Positions 45,211-57,200 of a stretch of DNA of 64,000 nucleotides are shown piece by piece. Source of the DNA: Astropecten irregularis (lineage: Eukaryota; Echinodermata; Asteroidea; Paxillosida; Astropectinidae); contig OZ020254.1 in the NCBI GenBank assembly GCA_963971285.1, positions 7,564,001 to 7,628,000 of the forward strand, in the 5' to 3' direction. The translations under genes and the position numbers were made by a program. The notes beneath the pieces are model-generated. The model ran no database searches. It saw nothing but the letters and a program-made list of their open reading frames with translations, and was not told where the DNA came from. Each line of letters opens with the position of its first letter. Position 1 is the first letter of the stretch.

Positions 45211-48200
45211 CTGGGCAGAGAACAGACAAAACAATTTGAATCTTATAAGCAAAAATGTGGCTGAGACGCATTTGGTAGTTAATGAAGATAGCTGGCTCAC
45301 CAAGTGTCATCTTTACAGCTCTACATTGTACCATTCCACATGATATTCCCAAAACATCAAAGGGTTCAACTTGGCAAGTCAAGATGAGTCAAGACAATGC
45401 AATGACAATCATTAGAGATAAAACTTTGTTGAAAAGGAGAAGCCATAACCAGCGTATGACCAAAACCCCAGCCTTGAGGCTTTTAGTCAATCTGGTTTGA
45501 TTCAGTATGCTTTAATATCATCTTTATCGGATTTATGCAAGAAGACAAGAGTTTTCGTTTCAACACAAGTGCTGAAGGAAACACCTTAGAGAAAATTAGG
45601 ACAAAAGTCTATTGCAGTTGAACTTATGGATAGGAATCTTGCTTTTGTCTAACGTTTCTGCACTTTTGCAGTTATGTTCATTTCCCTGTCTCTTCTTCTT
45701 GGCAACCATACTTACGGCTCTTGCACATGGGACCCATCCAGCCATCCTGGCAGTCACAGGTGTATCGGGTGGGCTCAGTCTCCCGGCAGAAGCCGTGCTC
45801 GCACAGGTTCTCCTGGCAGGGGTCGGGGACGTCCAGGGCGGGGCAGTTAGGAGACACGCCCATGACCTCGGCACCCATGGTGGTCACAGGTACTCTGTTG
45901 ATGAAGAAACCACGCATGCAGCCTGTGTTGGGGGTGGAGAGGGAGAATAAGGGAACACAATAGTTAGAAATACAAAATGCATCTCACAAACAGTTTCAGA
46001 GGGAATGCATGGAGAGGATTTGAAGGGAGGGATGTGAAGAATGAAGGCAGAAGACAAAGGTATCCTGGAGAATGTTGAAGTGTCATGGGCCCAATTTCAT
46101 GGAATCCGTTACCGTGAGCAAACAATCTTTGCTTTCAAAAGCAGACCTTTTTTTGCTTATGGTTAGCGTATTTCATGAGAGAGATGTCTTTCTCGCTTCG
46201 CTATTAAAGCAAGAACTTTATGCAGAATGCATATGGCAGACAAAACAAGGTTAGCAAAGATATTCTTCACTATAGACAGAAAGTCTTGCTTATGGATTCC
46301 ACAAAACAGATTTCATGCGTAGCAGAAACCATAAGCACAAAAATAGGCTGTAACGGATTCCATGAAATTGGGCCCTATAGTAATATCGATCAAGAATCAG
46401 ACAGGGTTAGGGCATAGCTTCACCCCACCCAGGGATAAATGGGAGGCCCATCAGGCCAGAGCTGGTGTTCTGAATAGAAGACTCAGCAAGACCTGGCATC
46501 TATCTGACCCTTCGACCAGACCGTCAATGAAAAACAGGAAAAAAACACAGGGTGCCCTCACAAGACAACTTCAGAAGGTGTCTAAATTTGACTTGAGCTT
46601 TTATCTGTCAGTTGTCTGTTCTTTGGACATGGTTCAACCAGCAGAATATCAAGTCTTCACTGTGACACTCAGAGTCATTTTCTTGACAGCAAGGTGGAAT
46701 TCATTTGATAAAAGGACAGATGTGCAGTGAGAATGTGATGGATTGTGAAGATGTTGAAGTTTATTATCTTATTTACCAGTGTTGTAGTCAAGACCAGGCA
46801 GTCCGAGACCAAGACCAAGACCGAGACCAACAGTCCGAGACCAAGACCAAGACCAAGACCAGGCCCACTAAAGCAGTCCGAGACCAAGATCAAGACCAAG
46901 ACCAATAGTCCAAGACCAAGACCAAGACCAAGACCGGATTTATAAATAAACATTTATAAACACAAATTGTGGGGGTTAAGCTATGTAGGGTATGCCCATA
47001 GAGCTATCTACTTTGATCAACATGCAGTGACTTCGGCACTTTTCAGACATTGGTGAACTTAATGTAAAGCTCAATGAAAATGAATAGCATTTTGTTCAAA
47101 TTGTATTTATATTTTGTTTCTCTCCAATAACCTGCCCATGCCAGGGCTCTCCCTTAACTTTTTTTTCAGTCGCCAGCCGGACTACCCAGCCAGAGTTTTG
47201 GGTAGTCCGCCATCTTTTCAACTCGCCCGCATGTTTTATGCTATTTTTTCAATAAAATTAAAAATTGATAAAAAAACATCGTTATTTATACTTCAGAGCT
47301 CATATCTAGTTGAATCATTCAACCAAATGTCAGTATTAGTTTGATAAAAATGTATGCTACATGTAATTGCAAATATATTACACAATCACAACTTAAGTTG
47401 GAAGTCAACACTTTTATATGATCATGATCATGAGCAAAAGTGCACATCAGCTTCAGTTTTGCGCTAGCAAATGAAGTTTTCTTGCACTTGAAAAAATTAT
47501 TTAAAACCATTAATTATAATTATGTTTATTTTGGTTTAATTAATACAAATCAGTTTATTCGAAATGTAAGAAGATCACTTGTAAAACAAAATATCAACTA
47601 AAACGAGTATAACATTGCCGGACACCCGCAATTTAATATAAAACATAAGAAATTAAGAACCCGGAAGTGTGTTGCGTAATGGCTGTTGATGAGTATCGTA
47701 CCGGTACCGGTGTCATGCCAAAAGGTGTCCGTTGCCAAATAGTGTCCGCTAATTAGCATACTGGGATTTGATTGGCTATGCGCCGTTGACGTCACATAAT
47801 TATGCAAGCTTGCTAAATAGTGTCCGCATTTAGCGTGCGTCCTATGGATTCAGGCTGACTCTTCATCTAGCAAGACGTGTCGAAGTTTTTCGTTCAAAGT
47901 TTGTAAAAAAAAGACCACGTTATGGCTAATATCGCAAACAATCATCATGTGAAATCTACAAGGGCAGTTAAAAAAATGGTCGGGCTAATTACATCAAACT
48001 TGGCAAATAGTTTAAGAATTTTCCAATGACGTTAATTTTAATGGAAAGGAAAAGGTTAGATCGCGGATAGTTGCCAATAAGGAAAAAAAGGTGATCAAAG
48101 TCACGTAATGTCGTACGTGTTTTTTTAATCGTACATAGTGAAAGTGCCTTGTATTTTTGTATTTTTTTTTTATAGCATGCGTATTGCACTGTTTTAACTT

Positions 48201-51200
48201 CCTGCAAAATATGTTTTACTCATTACACCTCTCTAGGCTCTCTGCAATACCTTAAAAAAGACAAACAAAAGCACAATCAGAAAGGATCGAGAATAGTACC
48301 TCATGTATACGTACGCGGCCTACTACTGCGAATGCACCATTACGTACGTACGTGTACGCATGGGCTGTGCTCGGACACTATTTGGCAGCGGACACATTTT
48401 GGCATGTATATACATGCCAAAAAGTGTCCAGGCTTCACTGCGCATGCTCCGCGGACACTTTTTGGCAACGGACACCTTTTGGCATGACACCGGTGCGCCG
48501 CAGGGCGTGCTTAAAAATTACAGCTCATTCAATTGACCAGACCCTCCCAGAACACCCCGACTTTTAGCTGATTGCTATTTTTAAGGGTGCCAAATTTAAT
48601 TTTGCGCTATTTCTACCGACATGACAGACCAAGCAAAACTTAGCGCGATCTTTTTTTCCGACAATGAACACCGACATGAAACACGATGTATGCATTGTCA
48701 CGATTGTTATTTGAATCGTTGCGAGATCCGTGCAATTACAAATATTCTGACCGTACGGTAAATCGCATTTTCGTGATCAGCTACATCTTACTTGAATTTA
48801 AGTCGGTAATTTTGTCCAAGAAGAAACACACTTTTCACGTACATGTGCTTGATCTAAAAACAAACGTCATACGCGTCATGAGAAAAATTCATAGGGCGAA
48901 GAATGCATCGAGAAGACGTAAACACGATGCATCATGCAGTCAGCATGGTCATCTCGAATATTCTACGACTGGTATCCGACCCACACGGCCACACGTGAAG
49001 TTACGATATCAAAACAACGTGCACAGTTTTTATATATATCTATGGTCTCAACCACGTTTGAGTAGGAAGACTACATACTGTATACACCGTACGTACTGTG
49101 CGTGTGCACTGTGTAGGCTCGTTTGGTTCCGAAGATCTGCCGTACGCGGTAGGATTTTTGATCGGTACGGAACATGTATATCGCGGCCGGGCAGCGTATG
49201 TTTTTTTGGTCTATTTCTATTGGTCTCGTGCTGGTCTCGGCCCGAAATTCCGAGAACGGCAGGTGCGAGACCAAGACCAAGACCAAGACCAGCGTTTTTC
49301 CCGAGACCATACGTGGTCGAGACCGAGAACACTTCCAAACTGGTCTCGAGACTGGTCTCGAGACCAAGACCAGTCTCGACGACTACAACACTGTTATTTA
49401 CCTTGGAAGCTGGATCCATTCCTCACAAGCCACTTTTTGACAGCGTAAGCATTTCCTTTCCCTGTGACACCCCCGATGAACATCGGAACGTCGACTCTGA
49501 GGTACTCGCTGGGACCCTCATTGACCGCCCTCTTTATTGGCTCATCGTCAATCTTCAGGGAGATGTTCCGTTGATCCACGATGACCTGGATTGTGTGGAA
49601 GGCCCCGTCGTTCATTTTCACCTCGCCGAAAATGGTCGCGGCCGGGTTGTTCCCAACGTCGTAGCTGACCCGGACATGTCCACGGAACAGCTCCACGGCC
49701 AGGTGGTCCACCACACGGGGAAGTGGACCGCCATGGTACAGCAGGATGCCGTTCTCCTCCACCGTGGAAAAGACGATGGTGAAGTTGACTAGGTTGGTCA
49801 TGTCGGGCGGGTCGATGCTCATGAAGGCGTTGGGATGGGAGAAGGTCAGACTGGTGGAGATTTCGCACTTGTTGCCCATGTAGCCCGGCAGGCAATGACA
49901 GCCAAACTCCCCGTTGTCCTCGTAGCAGGCGGCGTTGTTCTGGCAGTTGTGGTACTGGCAGGGACTGGTCTGCGGGTAGACCACGATGGGTCGGTCCTCG
50001 CAGAAATCGCCGATGAAGCCCAGCTCACAGCTGCAGACAAACTGGTCGTCCTGTTGGATGCACTGTCCGCCGTTGGCGCAAGGCTGCGAGCGACAGTCAC
50101 GGAATACCTCGGAGCAGTTGACACCGAGGAAGTCATCCAGGCAATCACACCTGAGAAAGAAAGAATGCATCAAAGGTCCAACAGTTCAAGCATGGGGAGA
50201 TAGATAATAATAGTCAATAATACTGCATTAATAATCCCTCCACTCCCAACTGCTCAGAGTTCGGGTAATTTATCGGGACTGTAGGTTAGCCACTGACATT
50301 GCTCAAATGTGCTGACACCAGCTACAACTAAAGAAACTGCAACATTTGGTTGAACGTAGCCAAGGTTTGGCTGGGCTTCTGTATGGACCTCTTCTCTTAC
50401 CTGTAGCTACGACCTAGGTCATGGCAGGCTGCTCCATTCTGACACGGGTTGATGCCTGGTGCACACAAGTCAATGTCCACTTCACAGAAGAGTCCTGGGA
50501 AAAAAAAAACAAGTTGAAATATTGAAAATGTAAAATAGTTAAACATTATTGTCATTTTCTGGGTCCTGGTTGTGAAGTTTTCCTTGGCTTCCGTTTTACC
50601 AGAGGGACAGAATCGTATGTAGGGGCAACCATTTCAGTTGGAATCAGTTTATCCTGATATAAAATAAGCAACAATCATAGGACCACAACTCACTGTTGGG
50701 CCATTAACGATTAAGTCTTTCCACAAGGTCAAACCCTACAAGTGAAAAGGTGTATCCAATACACTTTGAGCAAAGGATCAAGACATCACAACTTGGTCCC
50801 ACTCATGATTTCTTTGGCTCAAATTTTCCCCTAAAAAGCATACCCCAGTGAAGGACACATGACAAGAACAAGCTTTCCCTTTTTCACTGAATCTAGCCTA
50901 CTGTGAAAAACAATTCCACAGTGTGAACATGTTTGATCCTGGTTTTAGCAGGGGATCAAAATGTCACACAGTGTGAACAGCTTTGCCTGGTGGTTCAAAT
51001 CTTACCGGAGTATCCAGTGCTGCAGAAGCATGTGTAGTTGTTGATGCCATCTTGACATATTCCATTATTCAGACAGCGATGGTCTTTGCAGTCATCAATG
51101 TTCTCTTCACACATGTCACCATCAAATCCAGTCAAACAGTCACATCTAAGCAGTTTAATAAAAGGGGGAAAAGAAGAAGACAAAACTATTCATCAACAAC

Positions 51201-54200
51201 TGGACAAACAGCAGCAGCATCAGAAACCATAGTAGCATCAGCACCAGCAACAAATGTAGCAGCAGCAGCAGCAGCAGCAACCATAGCAGCATCAGCACCA
51301 GCCAAAACAGCACCATCAATAGCAGCAGCAACTATAACAACATCAGCATCAGAAAGAATAACAGCAGCAGCAGCAACCATACATGTAGCAGCATCAGCAC
51401 CAGCAACAACAGCAGCAGCAGCAGCAACAACATCAACCATAGCAGCCTCAGCACCATCTACAACAACACCAGCAGCAATCCCAGCAGCATCAGCACCAGT
51501 AACAACAGCTTCAGCATCTTCAACCCACCTGAATCCATTATTGAGATTGTGGCACTGGCCGCCATTCATGCAGGGCTCATCCTCACAGGCATCCAGCTGC
51601 ACCTCACAGTTGCGACCTTTGAAGCCCTCGGCACACTCGCAGGTGTAGCGCTCCGTCAGGCTGATAGTACAGATGCCGTTGCTCTCGCAGGGAGCAGACA
51701 GGCATGGGTTGCATTTGGCCTGGATGACCATATCCAGTTCCTCTGTGGGATCGGGATGACAAGGAATTCAATATTAATGCAAACTCCACACAAAATAAAA
51801 CTGTGTACAAAACATGAAAGTTTGATTACAAATGCGTTTTGCTTCATTGGGTAGTCAAATTGAGACAGGAACTGGAGACCTCTGCTTTTATGTACCATTG
51901 CTCAATCAACTTGAGCTAATCAAGTATTTTTTTAAATAAGTGCATTCTCATACAGGAATACAAGTTTCTCTGTTTTGCTCTCACATACTGCACACATGAT
52001 CTCCAATGAGTATCAGTTGGAATACAAAAATAGGCCCCAAATCACATCCGATGTCAAATAATGCCTTGTTTCAGATTACTTGGGAGTTTGGGACAGTGAT
52101 TTATGAGTGTTTTTAGAAAGCTTTGGAAAGGATGAATAGAGGGGTTGTTAGGATTATTCAAACAGTCAACCAAAGATAAAATGAACAAAATCTACTTAAC
52201 AATGAAAAGTGAACAAAGAAAAATTGACAGGAGAAAAATTTGAACCAGTGACCCACAGCGTACTGTACCGGTGCTCTTATCAACTGAGCTACCCTATGTT
52301 GACGGTGTCCCTAATAGTTAATCTTTGTTCTTTGGCAGTCAGAAGCCATTTAAACCACTCACAGCATACCACTTTAGCCAAAGGATCGTTTAAGATAGTG
52401 GAACATTAGCAATGCTACAACCTGAGAAATGGTACATGTACATGGGGGATCACTCAAAGGGGGTACAGCTTTTTAATCAATATAATAATCAAATAACCAC
52501 AAGGGAAACTGACTAGGTATGGCATTCCGGAGGTCGTTGATTCGAATCCCACTCCAGTTAATTTTTCTTTGTTCACTTTTCAATGACTTAAAATTAATCC
52601 AGTCAGTTTCCCTTGTGGTTATTTGATTATTTTAAGTGTTGAAGAGTTAAAAATCAACTTCAACACAACAACCGAAAAGAGGAAAACCGGTTCTAAAAAT
52701 TGACTTACCGGTGCAAACGTAGGATTTGGATGGAGCAGTAAGGATGAGCTTCCCACGGAGGTCGTAGGGGTCAGAGCACTTTGCAATACCCGGTTCCTTG
52801 ATGCCTTCCTGTACCCATTCTGACAGCCATTGGAGGTGACAGTCACAGTACAAGGGGTTGTTACCCAAGGCACTGTGGATATAAATGTGTAGAAATAAGA
52901 ACTGTCATGATAGGTTAGAACATCGGAGGAAAGGATGAACAACCTCCAACCAGGAATATGGACCTTATTGAAGATAGCCCCAAACGGGCTACATGTATGT
53001 TGTTAAAATTGTGATGTACTTTTGCCACCTGCACTCATACTTACATGTGAGAGAGCGAATCAAGATCACTGAACACACCCTCCGGCAGGGTTGAAAGGTC
53101 GTTGCCCTGGAGTGACCTTCAGAGAAAGGAAGAATCAAATGTTTTGTGAATGACGATGCTTTGCAGACAGACTTATTGTGTCTATGACACTTTCCATTGG
53201 AATCATATGATCAGCTGGATAGCAAAAATTGGGAGCCGGCTTAAAAAAGTAAATAGCCTACTAGCCAAACTACTGAGGGGTTACAAGATAGTCAACCAGC
53301 CATTGCAATACCATGCCAGGGGAGATAGACAACCAAGGTAGCCAGCCAGCGAACAAAACAAATCAACTGGCTTGGCAACATATAAAAGAAATCAACAATT
53401 TGCCAGGCCAAATTTCAATCAAATTAGTTACAAGGACATTAAATGTAACTTCATACTTTGCATTTTGTCACAAGAAATACAGATTCATGGGCAAAAATAT
53501 CAAGAAAGATACAGTAACAGTCATCTGAGAAGTTTACAGTCCAATATGATGCCTACTTTTTGAGAAAACAGTGAAAAAAGCTCACAGTATTTTCATCCTG
53601 ATAGTAAAATCTATTCTCAGGAATTTTGATCTCACCCCGAGATCAAAACTGTTTTTGGTGTTTGGTTGTACTCCCTTCTTGATAAAAACAGCGTTTTAAG
53701 GAGAGAAATTTTAATGGTATGTTTCTACCATCGCCCTCTTTATACCCTGTAGGTTATAGGTAAATATGTGAGATTTCTGTTTTGGTATGCTACCAAAGTA
53801 AGATGTTAACTTGGAGAAGGCTATAGCAAGCCAACCATTCAAGTGGCTGTGGAGCCAGTCAGCCAGCCAAACATTCAATAATTCAAATAAAGTATATCCT
53901 TCCATCTGAAGGTATCCAAACTTACAAGATTCGCAGCGATCGTAGTCCGGCAAACGTCCCTGGTGGAATGCAGGCGATGCGATTGTAACTCAAGATTCTG
54001 CAAGAAACAAGAGAGTGAAAAGGAATTGAATTTCAAATCAAAGCCACAACCAGGCAGCAAGACCTGGAAACACTTATTCTGAACCTTTTTCCATGACTGT
54101 ATTTAACCTGACAGTATCGCACTGCGTGCAAAATTAAGAAAACTTTAGCTTCTCCCAAAAATCATGGTCTTATTTGGCATTCCTGGGGCTTGTTTGAATT

Positions 54201-57200
54201 ATCAATTTCTAATGATTTTCATTATAGCTATAGGGCTTTGCTTTCTGGTGAATTAGCCTGGTTGGCATGGTAATCGAGCACTGGCTTAATGTCTCCACGA
54301 GGGAAGACCAAGAGTCTGGGATGCACTTGAGAAACCTGTATTTCATTTTCAGACTCTGCACAGCTACATCACATAAAGTTTCACAGAATGTCTTTGCAAT
54401 ATCAGTAAATTCCCATTTGCCATCAAGCTTGCCTAGCCATTTGAAGGCAAAATAATTGTTTTTATGGGTCACGCACTTCAAAAGGCTGTGTACAAGGGGA
54501 AACAAAAACAACCCTTGTGTCATTCAGTGGCGTATCTGGGGGGAGGGGCACGTTCTGGGCGCGCCACACTTTAGGAGCAAAGAAACGCAAAGGGGACCAA
54601 AAAAAAAAGAAGAAAAAAAGGAAGCTGTACTGCTGAAGTTATTGGAAATCTAATCCAATTAACACACAAAGAAAGATTCCAATTTCCAAAGATTTCAAAT
54701 TGTCAAAAATTGTTTTCATTGGCATCAGAAGTTGGGTTTAGGGGTGCAATTTTAGCGCCGTTTCCCTACGTATGCTGCTGGTGTCATTAACTGACACATG
54801 GCACATACTAGGAAACATCAATATACTCACAGTGTTGACAGCTTTGTCATGTTGGCAAATGCATTCTCAGGAAGCATTGTGATCAGGTTGGTGCTCAAAT
54901 CCCTGCAAATGAAAAACATTTTTTATCAAACTAAATCTCGAAGAAATATCATACAAAATAGACAAGAGTATCTTAAAAAATTCAATTTATTCTGCAATAT
55001 GAACTACAGTATAATAAATCACACATACATATATTTTTTTTTACACATTTATGCATGTTTACCCCCAAAAGGCTACTCTTAAGAGCAGTGTTTGTAGAAA
55101 ACTGAGTCAAATGCCTTCACATTACAAATTTAGGTTTCTCTAGAGGCAGAAAAGATTACGAATGACAGAGAAACAAATACTGAGCCATAATTCCAAAGAA
55201 ATTGGTGCAAGGGGAAAAGGCTATTCAGTTCTGACTACTCCTTCATCATTCAATTCTTCCATGCTGCAAACCAACAAACTCTTAAGAAATTAGATATGAA
55301 ATGAACATCTCCTTGCTTCCCAACAACAACCCTTCTCCAGCCCAAGATTTATCAGTACTTGGGTTTTAAGCACCAAATTTGAGCATTTGGAACATTTTGT
55401 AAAATGATGAAAATAACAAGGGGTACCCCTTGCCATTTTTTCATTTTTTTTTTATGAAAGAACTGTTAGTACTTACAGAGTGTGAAGGCTCTTGAGGTTG
55501 GTCATCCCTTCAGGTATGGTCACTAGCTGATTGGAATCCAGGTATCTAGACAAGAGAGTGGACAAGGAAAGAAATAAAAATCATCTTGGGTTTATAAACT
55601 CACTGAAAAATGGTTCATTGTAGGTTTGCTTTGCCTTATATCTGAAGTAGCATGGATTTGATCAGTGTTGAGTAATGAGTATTAGTGAGACTGCTGACTG
55701 AGCAAAACCACAATTTGGTACTCATGGACACTCAAAAGTAAGTACTCATGGGCACTCAAAAGTACTCAACACCAATCAAAATGACTCACTGGCACTCAAA
55801 AGCATATAATACTAGAGAGGCAACATTTTAACACCATTATTAAGACCTTGAGGGGAAAAAAAGAGCACAAAAAGCTCAATTTGCGCAAACATGAATTATG
55901 GTGATGACAATCTCTTGGTAAGAGGGTGACTTACATCTCAGTTGCAGTCAGCGGGATGTTTCGTGGTGGCATAGTGAGCTCCTTACGGCTGCATCGGACC
56001 ACTGAGCCACTGCATGCGCACTCTCTTGGACAGGCCCCTGATGGCAGGCAGCTATTCAGGTCATTCTCTGTGAGATATTAAAAAAAACAATTTGTTGGAT
56101 CACCATCCATCCTCACTACTTGGTATTAAACTGGTGAGAGTAATGCAAAATCTTTTCCATCAACACACACTGTTATGAAATGGCTCAGAGGTTAGTACAG
56201 AATGTAGTCTAATTTTCTCAATGAGAGGAACATTGAGAGCAATCAGTCAATCAATCAGTGGGACCATGCCCCTCGAGCAATGCTCCTTCGGTCTTCTGAT
56301 GGCCACCTCCTAGGCATCCACGCAACCCAACCCCATATCAGTAAAATAACGATCCATCTGACGCAACCATGCGTCATGTGGACACCCTACTGGGAAAGTC
56401 CTACCAGTAGGTTCTCTTACAGAGAATTTGCCTGGCAGGATCACTCGCATATGGTCGCAACTGACGCTCATGTATCATACAGGTAATAATAGGTCTCATC
56501 TGACTCTCCCTGAGTAACCTCTAGTTTATAGACACCCGGCCTGACCAGTGGTACCCAAGGATCTTCCTCAGAGATCAAGTACCAAAGACATTGAGTTGTC
56601 TCCCCAGAGCAATCAACAGAAAGGAACTCCACTGACAATATCCGTTCTTGGATTACGTCACAGAGTTATACAATTAGCAAGGTAGATCTTTTAGCCAGGA
56701 ATAAGGGTCTGCGAATCTCTATCCCACTGCAAAATCTCATCCAGAAGTTCCGCATTACGCAAGTGAAACAACAACGAAAACAAGAAGAAGAAGTGTGCAA
56801 GCAACCTTCGCAAGAGAAGTCGGTCTTCTCCAGTGTTTCCAAGGCGACATCTCTCAGGTTATCCGGGGATTGGCAGATGGTGCTGCCGGTCACGATGTTC
56901 CTGGAGTTCAGCCATTCAGGCAGCCAGGACAGATGACAGTTGCAGTTCAGTGGATTACCCATCAAGTTCCTACAAGCCAAAGAAATAACCCCCAAATGAC
57001 TGGTGAGTATGGATCCACTAAAAGACCAAGAGAAATAGTAGGTTTTTTTCTTTTCATACTCTGTTGAGATGTAATCATTCAGGGACTCACATACTGACTG
57101 AATCAATATGAAAATCCAATAACTTCAACAAAGATTCAAAATTTGACTACCAGTATTTCACCCCTAAAGTCTACAGCCCTTTCAGGCAGGCGGTTCATAT

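Larger units (their letters stand above)
46777..49393. mobile_element. hAT-like element inserted at the slit splice donor
   Basis: Both ends read CAGTGTTGTAGTC inwards (perfect 13-bp inverted repeats), and each is followed inside by GAGACC/GACCAA subterminal repeats. The flanks carry an exact 8-bp duplication TTATTTAC at 46769-46776 and 49394-49401, the hAT signature. On the minus strand this duplication is GTAAATAA, the first 8 nt of the slit intron. The interior holds a nested foldback (47707-48493) and a part related to 16150-16720; no transposase was recognised, so it looks non-autonomous. Confidence 0.9.

Noticed and set aside
48686-49792. 368-codon plus-strand frame across the slit LamG exon
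   Set aside because: Half lies in the hAT-like element and half is antisense to a well-supported slit exon; no transposase motif was recognised.
50983-51648. 221-codon plus-strand Ala/Thr-rich frame
   Set aside because: Runs antisense through two slit EGF exons and the CAG-rich intron between them.
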